NCBI GenBank assembly: GCA_964017185.1
Contig: OZ024875.1
Location: 48,005,986 to 48,069,985, forward strand
Direction of reading: 5' to 3'
Length of the DNA stretch: 64,000 nucleotides
Origin: Rugalucina vietnamica
Lineage: Eukaryota > Mollusca > Bivalvia > Lucinida > Lucinidae
The notes under the pieces are model-generated. The model was not told the origin of the DNA. It made no database searches and saw only the letters and a program-made list of their open reading frames with translations. Made by a program: the position numbers and the translations under genes. Shown piece after piece: positions 11,290 to 22,086 of this stretch (positions are counted from its first letter, which is position 1; each line of letters opens with the position of its first letter).

Positions 11290-11785
11290 TGTATACAAAC
11301 AAATAAATCATGATAACCACCATGATAAATCAAAAACGAGGGCACAGATACAATAAGCCGCCCGGCAATGGAGAGCCGCGACCTCGGCGCCAAACGACAT
11401 CACTGAAAATCTAAAGCAAACGAAAAACACCAGTTGAACCCCAATGGACCAAGCAACAGACAAGCAGCTCCGGTCCCAACCAACTTAAATGAATAGCTTA
11501 AAGTCGGGACCAACATAGTCTGACGCCCGACCCACCAGCATGCAATTAAAGAAGTCAGCATAGTTATCAACCATGATTTGGTTAAAACCTAAGCATGCAG
11601 ACTGTCGTAAGTTATATCCTATACGTTTGTAATGTATGTGATTTTTTTCTAAACTGAAATGAAAAATCTTTCCTTCCCCTATAAGTTTCTTAAATTTGTA
11701 AACCAAGTCACCATAAAATTTTGGTTCCGATAGGCCATCACGTAAAAGCGTCTTTAACCCAGCATTAAATATACATTCTCCCTAC
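11290..11785 (-). pseudogene. Second Penelope-like fragment, RT C-terminus and 3' UTR
   Basis: Collinear with 1735-2205 of the RT-bearing copy: the coding end (MVYKFKKLIGEG) and the UTR blocks TAATTGCATGCTGGTGGGTC and ACCAGTTGAACCCC are shared. It lacks both the constant 3' terminus and everything upstream of the RT C-terminus. Confidence 0.7.
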
Positions 11786-11819
11786 TACCTAATGAAACCC
11801 ATAATCGGATCAAATGCTA

Positions 11820-11946
11820 TAATAATTTGCATGCACATAACCAGGAAATTTGAGATTTTGCCATATGTATATAAAAACATGCCCATGCAATACACACAGA
11901 TTTTTTGAGCTTTAAAAATTGAAAATTTTCAGCTGATCTTTTTTTT

Positions 11947-11985
<39 letters not shown>

Positions 11986-12010
11986 GTACACATAAGAACC
12001 GCCTCGCTGA
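11820..12010. mobile_element. Degenerate MITE family 3 fragment with poly-T
   Basis: Contains AACATGCCCATGCAATACAC and AAGAACCGCCTCGC, hallmarks of family 3, interrupted by a T run of about 35 (about 11951-11984). No right end is seen. Confidence 0.5.
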
Positions 12011-12430
12011 GTGCAGAAAACCATAAAGGAAAACTCATATTCAGAAAAAAGTGAAACTTTTCATATACTGGTAGGCCATATTGCACCCTCCGTAGCAGAA
12101 AGGCAAACTTCAATAAAATCTGTACCAGTAGGCAAAGATCTGGAATTTATCATGAGATAAAAAATCAATATCGCCAGAAAACAGGAAATTTTATATTTCT
12201 AATCTTTTCCAGAAAGTTCATGTGTGTATAAACTCAACAGTTTCCCAAGGTAGTCTCAAGAAGATTGAGCTTTAGGTTGTACGAAAGATTGTAAACAATG
12301 TAGACGATCTGGAACAAGTATAAGGTTTTCTCATTGTTGCTGATTTGAGAAGAGATGATCAGAAAGAGATCGACTCATTAGTGACGTACCTACATGAAGA
12401 AGGATAGGCTCCATATTATATTTAGCTTTG
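11995..12430 (+). repeat. Duplicated block, partner at 18085-18560
   Basis: Shared blocks in the same order include CCAGTAGGCAAAGATCT, CCAGAAAACAGGAAATTT, AAAGATCGACTC and ATTATATTTAGCTTTGAC. Together with the receptor duplication this may mark a larger tandem duplication. Alternatively it is an uncharacterised dispersed repeat. Confidence 0.6.
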
Positions 12431-12496
12431 ACAGACCAAGAGATCTTACAATTATGCTCACGTACGTACATCAACTCAAGGCTTGGCAATCAAGTT

Positions 12497-12742
12497 CATT
12501 ACGAAAACTTGCCCATGCAATATACAGAGATTTTTTTCAGTTGTAAAAATTTAAAATTTTGTTGGAAAAATTTTGATACTTGTCTTATTTTTACTCAAAA
12601 CATAGGCGGTTCTAACGAGTACCCACAATCTCTGTTTTGGAGCAAAAATAAGAAAAATAGGTATACCCCTGTAAACTCCAGTTTTACTATATAAAAGTGG
12701 GGTTCAAGGGGGTATACATTACACGGACATGCTTTCCTGATG
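12497..12742. mobile_element. MITE family 3 copy
   Basis: Begins CATTACGAAAACTTGCCC and ends with CGGACATGCTTTCCTGATG. The interior has GGCGGTTCTAACGAGTACCC, AAAATAAGAAAAATAGGTAT and GGGGTTCAAGGGGGTATAC, shared with 61197-61475. Confidence 0.75.
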
Positions 12743-13109
12743 TATATATATATAGCTTCCTGCTTCAAAATTCAGCTTTTAATAATTTTCCACAATCAAC
12801 CAAATGTGACTTATTGCTTCAAATATTTGAAATTTTATTTTATGACAGTGTTTTAAACATTGCATTACATCGAACATCTCATATGTAAAATTGAATGTAG
12901 ACGCCGAAAAAAATTTAATGGTCTATCCTTATTGGAAATGTCCTCAGACCTTTCCACTGTGTTGAGGTTGACTGCAGTAAATTTTGAGCTGGTTCTATTT
13001 ATTTTACATCTAAATTGGCATCGCTGACGTCGAAAAAAGATCGATACAAGAGACCCGTCCAAATTCACTGTACAGAATCCAATACGCAGCAATATATATC
13101 CTGTAAACA

Positions 13110-13960
13110 ATGGGGATAAGACAGTTCACCAACAAGCCGCACCACCACCGACCCGATGTATACATTTTTTATTTGTTAAATGTCCGACTATAAATAAAAT
13201 TTGTATTCTGTATTCTATTCTGTATAGTGAGTTTGAAACAACAACAGTTAAAAGTCTCGGTTTTTAGTAATGGACACTTGTATTTAGATAAAATATAAAC
13301 GTTTGATCCTTTGGAAGCAGTGAAAAAGTTCAAAGGGAGGTACTATGTGCCATATAATAAGTTTCAACTCCCATTTTATTCCTTTCTGTACATAATACTT
13401 TCAGGTTAAAAGTATAATGCGGCTTAAAGATGCAATTCACATGCATGTTATCTTCGTGAAATTGAAAAATTATTTTGAACAATTTTACAGTGTTTTAAAC
13501 TTAGCCGATTTTCGTTCATATTGAATAATGAGATATAGTGTCTGCTTTGTGAAATCAACTCCTCCTAGAGTTTTTAGTATAATGTCTTTTTAATACTTTG
13601 AAGTTATCTTTCAGACAAACTGAAGATGTGCATGAAGATTTTTCTTGAAGAAAAAAATCATTGTTAATAATATGGATAAACTACAGCTCTATGAAGACGT
13701 TTGACGCCATTAAAATACTTTGTAACTAGCAAACAGGGTTGACATTTTTCACCTTGCGGGGGGGGGGTATACTGTAAGCCTTGTTTGCAGCCATTTTCTT
13801 GTTTTCTCTGAAATCTCTACAATGTTTACTTGTGAAACACCTCATAACTAGCAGCAGACCTTTCATTTGGATTCTTTTTAAAGAAGCCAACTTGTTATAA
13901 TAGGATTGTGCTTGTATTTGCTAAAGGTCACCGGCAGCAGAGCTATCGATATCTGCAGAT
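13110..13960. other. Non-coding stretch with a possible LINE 3' end
   Basis: At 13170-13215 AATAAAATTTGTATTCTGTA with a short tandem tail resembles the 3' end of a truncated non-LTR element. 13296-13355 is an inverted scrap of the 9.1-9.8 kb repeat. Nothing else is supported. Confidence 0.35.
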
Positions 13961-13996
13961 TCATAACGTTACTGTGTATAGGGCTCAGCATTATAA

Positions 13997-14074
13997 CCCA
14001 GCAGGCACATGACGTCAGAATGACGTCATATCGACGTCGATCTGACGTCATTCTGACGTCATGTGCCTGCTGGG
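13997..14074. repeat. 78-bp near-perfect palindrome with four CRE consensus sites
   Basis: Ends CCCAGCAGGCACATGACGTC and its inverse. It contains TGACGTCA four times, the palindromic CREB/ATF consensus. It is probably a tiny MITE; the block is absent from the duplicate region near 18950. Confidence 0.85.
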
Positions 14075-14089
14075 AAGGCAAGTACGGGA

Positions 14090-15545
14090 CGCTAATGTTC
14101 ATTCTGACATAATAAAGGCATGCCGCACAATGACATGCGTTTAAAAAAGAAAATAAAAGAACATTTAATAAAAGTGCATTTGAATGGGAATAACCACAAT
14201 CACAACTGAGCTTCTTCTCTACGGACATATCGAATGTGTCAGACGGGATTTACTTTACATTTTTCTCTGTACGAGATCCTTAATTGGCATTTCTTACGTC
14301 TTCATCTACACATGTTTCCAAGTCAAAGTCATTCGCCAGTGATCTATTTCCGTATGGATACTCACGAATAACGTCTTTTCTAAACATCTTATCCCATGCC
14401 TCCTTAAAACTTCTCTTATTTAACAGGTTCCGTGTCCTTTCGTCCAGGACAAACACAATAGCATTTGCGAATCCTTTGAGTGGGCCGAAGATACAGTGAA
14501 GCAGGACCAATGGAAATACGTATCCTTCTTCAGTCGCGAATGAAACAGCATTTTGTAGTCGGTTTGCTAACGGGAATATTATTGCTAGGAAGTAAACTAC
14601 TGGGTAGAGACGGAGTGTTCGGATGTCCCTGTCCATCTCCTGTTTCCGCATGAACGTTGTAGCATCCGTGGTAGTGAGAGCTGATTCGAACTGTTGTTTC
14701 ATTTTGACGTTTATCACAACAATGCATATGATTATGACGATAAAGGAGGCAAAGTCCCAGATATACCACAGACCAAACCGCCATGTCCATTCATTTTTAA
14801 TCCAACACCACGCACCGGCTGGCCCGTAGGCATTCCAAATAAACGGCAAGGCAGCAAGCCATCCTGGTACAAGCCATCCAATAATGGACACGATAACTTC
14901 ATAAGACCTCAAGGATTTTGACCATAGAATGTTCAACAGCAGATTCAGAATAATAAGAAACTCCCATATTTAATATGTACCATATACTGAAATGCTTCCA
15001 CGTTGCCTGAACGATACATGAAATTGATGATTCAACATAAAAATCCCCCATTATGTAACATATTGCCAGTTGAAGGGCTCCTTTAAGCTAAGGTGAATTA
15101 CCATCCTCTGTGCAAATTCCGTGTACTTCTTGAAGAACCAAACAAGAAAAATTGTTGACATGCTTCCGATTATTGACAGCACACCTGAAACTCTTTTACT
15201 GTATACAAAAGCTGTGCAATACCCCGGGTTTATCGGAAACATGGGGCATAATTCTGGATTTTCAGTATTATTGACGGTATCCGCTGTAGCCATTACAACT
15301 GAAAATATGTTTAGCGCCAGAAAATACAAATCACACATGTACATGTACACAATGTATCGTATTCAGCACTAATGAGTTACGGAATATCTAGAATGAAACA
15401 CCTTAAGTCGACATAGTTACTGATTTGATCAACTGAAGTTGAACATTTACTATGAATGAATTGGAATGTAAGAAAATCCCGGTGAAAATTATGTATCAGG
15501 ATGCGTTATGCGTGGTTTGCCAATTTATGGGAAATGATATAATAT
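14090..15545 (-). repeat. Receptor tandem duplication, unit 1
   Basis: Homologous to 18960-20723 over the coding region, about 180 bp beyond the 3' end and about 180 bp upstream (GATGCGTTATG, CCAATTTATGGGAAATGAT). Duplication therefore occurred at DNA level with flanks, not by retroposition of one copy from the other. Confidence 0.8.
14280..15350 (-). pseudogene. 7TM receptor pseudogene, paralogue of 19433-20473
   Basis: The N-terminal part (15051-15350; ELCPMFPINPGYCTAFVYSK, TM1 and start of TM2) and the C-terminal part (14280-14936; TM4 to tail) are each near identical to the intact neighbour. Two small insertions separate them: 2 bp near 15075 (CTCCTTTAAGC versus CTCCTAAGC) and 1 bp near 14970 (CATATTTAATATG versus CATATTAATATG). 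The net +3 restores frame, but the shifted stretch spanning TM2-TM3 meets a stop at about 15051. The C-terminal tail also differs. It is likely non-functional unless the indels are assembly errors. Confidence 0.8.
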
Positions 15546-15651
15546 GCTTGTAATGTTTCTCTACGTGTCGAAGGTATAGTTAACTTTTGGTTTTGTTTTT
15601 GTTTTTCTACATCATATTGTCAGGCTAAGACATGCGTGAAACAGGATTTTT

Positions 15652-15780
15652 CCAACGTTTGTAATTATTTTAAAATGATCACTCCCATTGGGCAAAGAAA
15701 GTGGATTCCCCCATTGAAAAGGGTGCTGCGTCATCTCCGTCGCATACACACTGAAAACTCAACACAATAAACCACTTATG
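15652..15780 (+). repeat. Short dispersed repeat, partner at 27552-27655
   Basis: TTTAAAATGATCA, CAAAGAAAGTG and TGCGTCATCTCCGTCGCATA recur in the same order at 27552-27655. The rest of 15.55-16.79 kb shows no supported feature. Confidence 0.55.
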
Positions 15781-16795
15781 TGACTTTCCGAAGAAACACA
15801 GAGCAAATTTTACTTGCACAATCTCCAGTATAAACAAGACAAAATATAAATTTCCCCGGCCATGAGTTTACATAGTGTTACATGCAAATTAATATGAAAT
15901 AAGTCACCACCTTTGTCGAGACTCTCTGCTCCAATTGCGCACATAATTTGAAATAGCCTACATAACATAAGCTTCCTCACCCTGGGTCCCTACCGGGGGT
16001 TTGAGGGATCAGCAGGGGAGAAAGACCATTTATTTTAGGGACCTGGGGAAAGGATAAGCTTTTAGGGATTTAGAAGCAGGAAGCAGGAGCCTGAAGAAAT
16101 GCATTTACAGGAGCGGAGCTGGGGAGAAAGGTCATTTATTTCTCTTTTGGAACAGCGATCCGATCGAGTCCCCACAGGTAGGGCATTGCCCTGGTGTATT
16201 CTGAAATAAGCCATACAATTCTTCACTTTTTTGCACACTTTACAACTGTTTTCTGTACAAAATATAGATCTACAATTTTGAGAACGGAGCGACTCTGAAA
16301 TAACGGAAGAGGAAGATTTTTTCACACAAGGACCTTCGCCGCTCGCTGTTAAGACGACGGCGTAAACAACCACAGCAATGTGACGTCATACTCAAGTTAT
16401 GTTATCTATCAATGACAGACGAATGGGCGTATTGAAATAAGATATTCTTGAGTAAGAGTCTTTGCTTTATCCGTTTATTTAGGGCAAGCCTAGTCGGCGA
16501 CATTTTGCCAGCACAAGATTTCGAATGTTTCAACGTGAATAACTGTTGCTAGCTGCTACCGCGAATTCCGGTTCCGCTTGACGAAAAAAAAGATTTTTTA
16601 TCAATGTACTTGAGTACAGAATAGAACAGAACATTTTTATCACCATCCTACCATAAGAGCGACGCAGGAACGTCGCTATTACATCAGCTGAACAGATTAT
16701 GATGATGATCTTATGTTTGTCAGATGAATAGGCAATACCGATGGTCATGTTGGAGAAGCAAAATATTTTTTTTCTGGACGTAGGTTTCAAGACCC

Positions 16796-17073
16796 GTTCC
16801 AAGGCGATACTTCTGTGGTGGTTATTTTTGTTTTATGTCTTGGTGTTTAAAATTTTTTTTGTGCTGTTGGCGCCTTATGTATGTTTCCATATTTTTAATT
16901 AAGTTAAGGTAACTGAGTGGCCAACTATTGGGAAAATAGCTGCTCATTCGGCTTACGATATGTTTCATGGTATAAGTGCCTGATTGTTAGCTTGGTTTTT
17001 TCCCACCTCGGTTTTTGGAGTGGGAATCTCTTTCTGATTGCGCCTTTTCCTGATCTTTGCCTACTTGTACCTT
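16796..17073 (+). mobile_element. Penelope-like family, 5'-truncated 3' end
   Basis: GTTCCAAGGCGATACTTCTG to TTTGCCTACTTGTACC, with GGTAACTGAGTGGCC and TGAGCAGC-complement blocks of the family. Confidence 0.78.
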
Positions 17074-17576
17074 TCAAGACCTTTTTCTTCTTTGTCTACA
17101 CTTTCGTACAGGATGTAAATGTTAGGTCAGAAATTCATAATGGCCCTTTTGATGCAAACTCATTAATTTATTGATATTCATGGGTCAGATTGTTTGCTTT
17201 ATGATATTCGGAGAAATATCATATTAAAGATATTTAGTTTATTAGAAAATTAGTTTCGGTTAAGATACATTTTCTAACCAACATTTAATATATTTGGCCC
17301 CATTTGGATAATACTAATCTTTGTTATCCAAGTTATTCCAATTATGCGTTTCATGTTGCGGCATGACTTTGTGGCCACCCGAATATCGTTTGGCTGTTCA
17401 CTTAGCCCTCTGCATTTTATTTGCTCTGTCCAAGCTAGCGCTGTGACCACCTTTCCTTCAACAGCTGCTCATTCTGCTTTCCTTTATAAATGTTACATGT
17501 TGGTATCTATGTATAATATTTTCTTAACATGCTTTTCATTATTTCTTGTTTATATTTGTGTACAATAATAGAATAA

Positions 17577-17909
17577 TTGCAGAAGCTGAGGATGAGGTTA
17601 TTGCCATGTAAAACTAGTTTAAGCCCGCCAGTAATTTTATATTACATATCGTTCCAATGCGATACTACTATTGTGGTTCTTTTTTTATTTCTTGAATTTT
17701 TGTGCTGTTTGCACCTTATGTGCGTTTTTATATTTTTAGTTAGGTTTGGGTAACTGAGTGGCCACCTATTGGGAAAGGAAATAGCTGCTCACTCGGCTTA
17801 CGATATGTTTTCTTAGTCATGATTAGTGCCTAATTGTCAATTTAGTTTATCCTACATCGTTTTCTTTCTGATTGCGCCATTTACTGATCATTGCATACTT
17901 GTACCTTTG
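17577..17909 (+). mobile_element. Penelope-like family, 5'-truncated 3' end
   Basis: Longer copy that includes AGAAGCTGAGGATGAGGTTA, TTAAGCCCGCCAGTAA and the constant terminus GCATACTTGTACC. Confidence 0.78.
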
Positions 17910-18084
17910 TATCGACTACCCTGTTGAATGGTGCAAACTTACAATACTTCTCTTTGGCTCTAAAGGGTCACTGACAATGCTTAAGTAGTCGAAACCATGG
18001 TATGGACCATTTCCTTTCCCACTGATATGTTCAGTGCTCTTAAAGGGTCTCAGTTTTATTTTTAATTGCTGGCCAAAGCTTGAT

Positions 18085-18560
18085 TGAGTGAAGAAGCATT
18101 AAAGCAATTTCATATTCAGTAAAAGTGGAGATTTTTCATATACACGAAGTTCATATTGCATCATCCGAATCAAGAAGACAAATTATTGGGAACTTCAATA
18201 CAGCCTGCACCAGTAGGCAAAGATCTAGGATATGTCATGTGATAGATAATTCAATGTCTCCAGAAAACAGGAAATTTGATTTTTATTTTGAAAATTCACA
18301 CTTTTCATGTACATGTATATATAAATTGTATGATACTTCAGCCAACAGTTTGACTAAGCAGTTTCATAAACACTGTGTGTTTAGTTGTAAGGACTATCTT
18401 TATTTAAGTAAAAATTGTAAACAATGAACAGAATTTGGAACAAAACAAGTCTTCTCAATGTGGCTCACCTGAGATAATCAGAAAAAGATCGACTCGGTAG
18501 GATCGTACCTAATAGTCTATATGAAGATAGAAATGGCTCACTTTTGATATTATATTTAGC
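18085..18560 (+). repeat. Duplicated block, partner at 11995-12430
   Basis: Collinear with the left block, including AAACAGGAAATTT, AAAGATCGACTC and ATATTTAGCTTTGACT. It lies at a similar distance left of its receptor copy as the partner does, supporting a shared tandem duplication. Confidence 0.6.
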
Positions 18561-18701
18561 TTTGACTATCAGCCTACTGACTAAGTCACCAATTTGCAGC
18601 TCACTAAGCAGAGTTCAATTCAGAATGCTCCTTGTACAGACACTGAACACTGGTGTTGTCTCAGTTTTAGAATGTACCTTAAGATAGTAAGTCCCAAGGT
18701 A

Positions 18702-18935
18702 GGAAAGTAAGAGGAAACGGCGTAATCAGAAAGAAATTCCCACTCCTAAAACCGAGGTGGGAAAAATCTAAATTTACAATCAAGTACTTGTACTAAGAAA
18801 ACCGAATGGCCAAATGGGCAGCCATTTGAAAACATACATAATGTGCTAACAGCGCAAAAATTCAACACCAAGACATAAAACAATAAGAACCACCACAGAA
18901 GTAACGCCTTGGAACGATAAGTAATATGAAATTAG
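18702..18935 (-). mobile_element. Penelope-like family, diverged 3' end
   Basis: Matches the family through AATTCCCACTCC, CCGAGGTGGGAAAAA, AACACCAAGACATAAAACAA and CCTTGGAACGATAAGTAAT. The terminus is altered (GTAGGAAAGTAAGAGGAAAC). Confidence 0.72.
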
Positions 18936-19050
18936 GAAAAAAAGAAGTAGTCTTTGGTAGCTAATGTTTATCCTGTCGTAATAGAGGCATACCTCCCATA
19001 GGGCGTAACATTTAAAAAAGGAAATAGAAGTACATTTAAAAGTGCATTTG

Positions 19051-19358
19051 TTTGTTTGAATTGATGCTTTACGTCCCAGTCAACAGCAAAGGTCATGTCG
19101 GGACGTTGCCTCCATTTTATGGGACTTTTACCCAAAATTAGGGTGTCATGACACTCAAAATGTGCTTCATAAATATAACCACCCAACAAAGCCAGTAAGG
19201 CTTATTTGTGTGGGTAGTTTGACTAAACCACTCTTCCTGGGCAGGCTCAGCCATGAGCGGTTAACCAGTAATCAGATGGTCGGTCAGACGATTAGAAGCT
19301 TTGCCTGGAGACACAAGCAGCCCATCTATTTCTCCTAGGCCCCAATGGGCGGGGGCCC
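19051..19358 (-). mobile_element. SINE-like insertion with 14-bp target duplication
   Basis: TAAAAGTGCATTTG stands at 19037-19050 and again at 19359-19372, while the duplicate receptor region near 14155-14172 has a single uninterrupted copy. The insert begins with a TTTG-type tail and a reverse-oriented GGGACG(T)-type SINE tail (ACGTCCCAGTCAACAGC). It therefore inserted after the receptor duplication. Confidence 0.8.
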
Positions 19359-19432
19359 TAAAAGTGCATTTGAATGGGAATAACCACATATACAACTTTA
19401 CTTCCTTCTTATCTAGGAACATATCGAATGTG

Positions 19433-20473
19433 TCAGACGGGATTTACATTCTCCTCTATACAAGGTCCGCCACTGGCAGCCACTACATCTTGATCTACAC
19501 ATGTTTCCATGTCAAAGTCATTCGCCAGTGATCTATTTCCGTAGGGATACTCGCGAATGACATCTTTCCTGAAGATCTTATCCCATGCCTCCTTAAAACT
19601 TCTCTTATTTAATAGGTTCCGTGTCCTTTCGTCCAGGACAAACACAATAGCATTAGCAAATCCTTTGAGTGGGCCGAAGATACAGTGGAGCAGGACCAGT
19701 GGAAATACGTATCCCTCTTCAGTCGCGAATGAAACGGCATTTTGTAGTCGGTTTGCTAACGGGAATATTATTGCTAGGAAGTAAACTATGGGGTAGAGAC
19801 GGAGTGTTCGGATGTCCCTGTCCATCTCCTGTTTCCGCATAAACGTTGCAGCATCTATGGTGGTGAGGGCTGATTCAAACTGTTGTTTCATTTTGACGTT
19901 TATCACAACAATGCATATGAGTATGGCGATAAAGGAGGCAAAGTCCCAGATGTACCACAGTCCAAACCGCCATGTCCATTCATTTTTAATCCAACACCAG
20001 GCACCGGCTGGTCCATAAGCATTCCAAATAAACGGTATGGCGGCAAGCCATCCTGGAACAATCCATCCAATAATGGACACGATACCTTCATAGGACCGCA
20101 AGGATTTAGACCAAAGAATGTTCAACAGCAGATTCAGAATAATAAGGAACTCCCATATTAATATGTGCCATATACTGAACTGCATCCACGTCGCCTGAAC
20201 TATACATGAATTGGATGACTCGACATAAAAATCCCCTATTATGTAACATATCGCCAGTTGAAGGGCTCCTAAGCTGAGGTGAATAATCATCCTCTGCGCG
20301 AATTCCGTGTACTTTTTAAAGAACCAAACAAGAAAAATTGTTAACACGCACCCGATTATTGAGAGCACACCTGAAACTCTTTTACTGTACACTAAAGCCG
20401 TGCAATATCTCGGGTTGCTCGGAAACATTGGACATAACTCAGAATTCTCAGAATAGTTGTGTGATATATCCAT
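19433..20473 (-). CDS. Intronless seven-transmembrane receptor, cAMP-receptor-like
   Basis: A 346-residue single-exon protein with seven hydrophobic segments at about 29-50, 61-80, 95-119, 130-150, 170-193, 224-242 and 257-279. Cys90 before TM3 and Cys159 in the second extracellular loop can form the usual disulfide. The loop motif GPAGAWCWI and the following W-rich TM5 resemble the Dictyostelium-cAMP-receptor/GPR157-like group found in many invertebrates. The N-terminus has an N-glycosylation site (NYS) and no signal peptide. The cytoplasmic tail (about 280-346) is acidic at its end. It is expected at a cell surface coupling to G proteins; the ligand cannot be inferred. The paralogue at 14280-15350 is broken, so this is the functional copy. 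The family assignment is from memory of motif similarity. Confidence 0.82.
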   Translation of the reverse strand: MDISHNYSENSELCPMFPSNPRYCTALVYSKRVSGVLSIIGCVLTIFLVWFFKKYTEFAQRMIIHLSLGALQLAICYIIGDFYVESSNSCIVQATWMQFSIWHILIWEFLIILNLLLNILWSKSLRSYEGIVSIIGWIVPGWLAAIPFIWNAYGPAGAWCWIKNEWTWRFGLWYIWDFASFIAILICIVVINVKMKQQFESALTTIDAATFMRKQEMDRDIRTLRLYPIVYFLAIIFPLANRLQNAVSFATEEGYVFPLVLLHCIFGPLKGFANAIVFVLDERTRNLLNKRSFKEAWDKIFRKDVIREYPYGNRSLANDFDMETCVDQDVVAASGGPCIEENVNPV

Positions 20474-20721
20474 TGAAATTTGTACGGCGTCACGAAGTAC
20501 AAGTCACACATGCACACAATTTATTGAATTTACCACTGATTAGTTACGGAATACATGTATGTATGAAACACCTAAAGTGACATAGTCACTGATTTGATGA
20601 AATGAAGTTGAACAATTACTACATGTATGAATGAAAGTTTTGGAATGTGTGAAAAACCCGGTGTAAAAAATACACCAGGATGCGTTATGGATGGTTCGCC
20701 AATTTATGGGAAATGATTTAA

Positions 20722-20975
20722 CATTACGAAAACATGCCTTCGCAACATACAGATATTATTTAGCTGTAAAAAAAAATGAAGAAAATTGATATTTTTAATA
20801 GTTTTGCTCAAAACAATAATTTTGGTACACGTTAAAACCGCCTGGCCGAGGTACCCATAATCTATGTTTTGGACCAAAAATAAGAAAAATTGTATACCCA
20901 GTAAACCGCAATTTTACTATCTAAGATTGGAGGGGTCAATATGGGTATACTTTTCATGGCAATGTTTTCATGATT
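20722..20975. mobile_element. MITE family 3 copy at duplication edge
   Basis: CATTACGAAAACATGCC to TGTTTTCATGATT; interior CCGCCTGGCCGAGG and AAAATAAGAAAAATTG. It starts exactly where similarity to the 15545 end of receptor unit 1 stops. Confidence 0.7.
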
Positions 20976-21118
20976 ACTATAGTATATTTTGCTTGTATAT
21001 TTTGCTCTGTCAAACGTGTCAAAAGCTATATAAACTTTTGCTTTTTACATAATATGTTTAGGCCAAGGCACATTAAGAAAGACGTCGCGTTGAAACGGAA
21101 CAGTATAAAACATAATAT

Positions 21119-21939
21119 TGTTACGTGCCAGGCGTAACTAGAAGATTAAGGAAACCAACAAGTTGGTTAGCCAGCAACAAGCTTTGTTTAAAATTTAACA
21201 AATCTATTTAGAAGTAATTTAACCAGTAATTACATGTGAAACAATCAAAAGCATATATACAATCAAACAAAAATGAATGTACAATACCTTTCAAGATGTT
21301 AATTCCCTTACAGAATGTCTGAATGTCCCTCAGAATTTTTATAACACAAGTCTGTATCAGTTTCTGATCCCAAGAATTAAAGTTTGTTTCAAAATAGCAC
21401 TATGTCCCAATCCAGAATCGAATATCACAAAGTAATCCAAGAATAAGTTTAAATTCCAGTAAGATAGATTTTGACTTCTTAATAGTAACAGTACCCAAAG
21501 ATTGTCCTTATGAAAATTTGTAGCCCTTATATAGCACTGAGGAACATTCAGGATTCTTCCAGCAAATTCTATGATATCATATACTAAAAATAACAAGTTG
21601 TTTACCAAAATTTAATGTTCTGGAATATTCTAGAGAGGCCATTATCCTTCCAGAAAATTCCACAATATTCTTTTGACATAAAAAAGATTTTTCTAGAAGA
21701 TTCTACATCTTTCCAGGTTTTTCCGGACTTTGCCGTCAAAGAACAATTTGAAATTTCTAAAAAATTCTGAAGTAAACAACCTGTTTATGTCCAATATCTG
21801 GGACACTAAAAGTAAATAATTGCTAAGGACAACAAGTAAACATCATATGTATAACATCATACTTTCCTGGGCATACTCCCTTGGGAAGTTTACCAGTACT
21901 GAATGCACATCTTTCAACAAGTAACTGTCATACATAACA
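21119..21939 (-). repeat. 3' LTR of the gypsy element
   Basis: On the minus strand it runs from TGTTATGTATGACAG to GGCACGTAACA, with TGTTA/TAACA inverted ends. The left boundary rests on the TG..CA rule and the ATAT flank; the right boundary is fixed by the polypurine tract and the shared 77 bp. Confidence 0.8.
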
Positions 21940-21951
21940 CTTCCCCTCTTC
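21940..21951 (-). other. Polypurine tract
   Basis: GAAGAGGGGAAG on the minus strand lies directly against the 3' LTR start, the expected primer site for plus-strand DNA synthesis. Confidence 0.85.
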
Positions 21952-22086
21952 AAAGAAAAGAAAGTTTTATAAAATAAAGCTTTCTTTTGCAATACTGGAT
22001 AATTGTATACAATATGTTTAGCAAAATTTGTGCAAAACTAATCAAATACAACAGCACAAAGCTGGACATCAGCATTGTAGAGGCAC

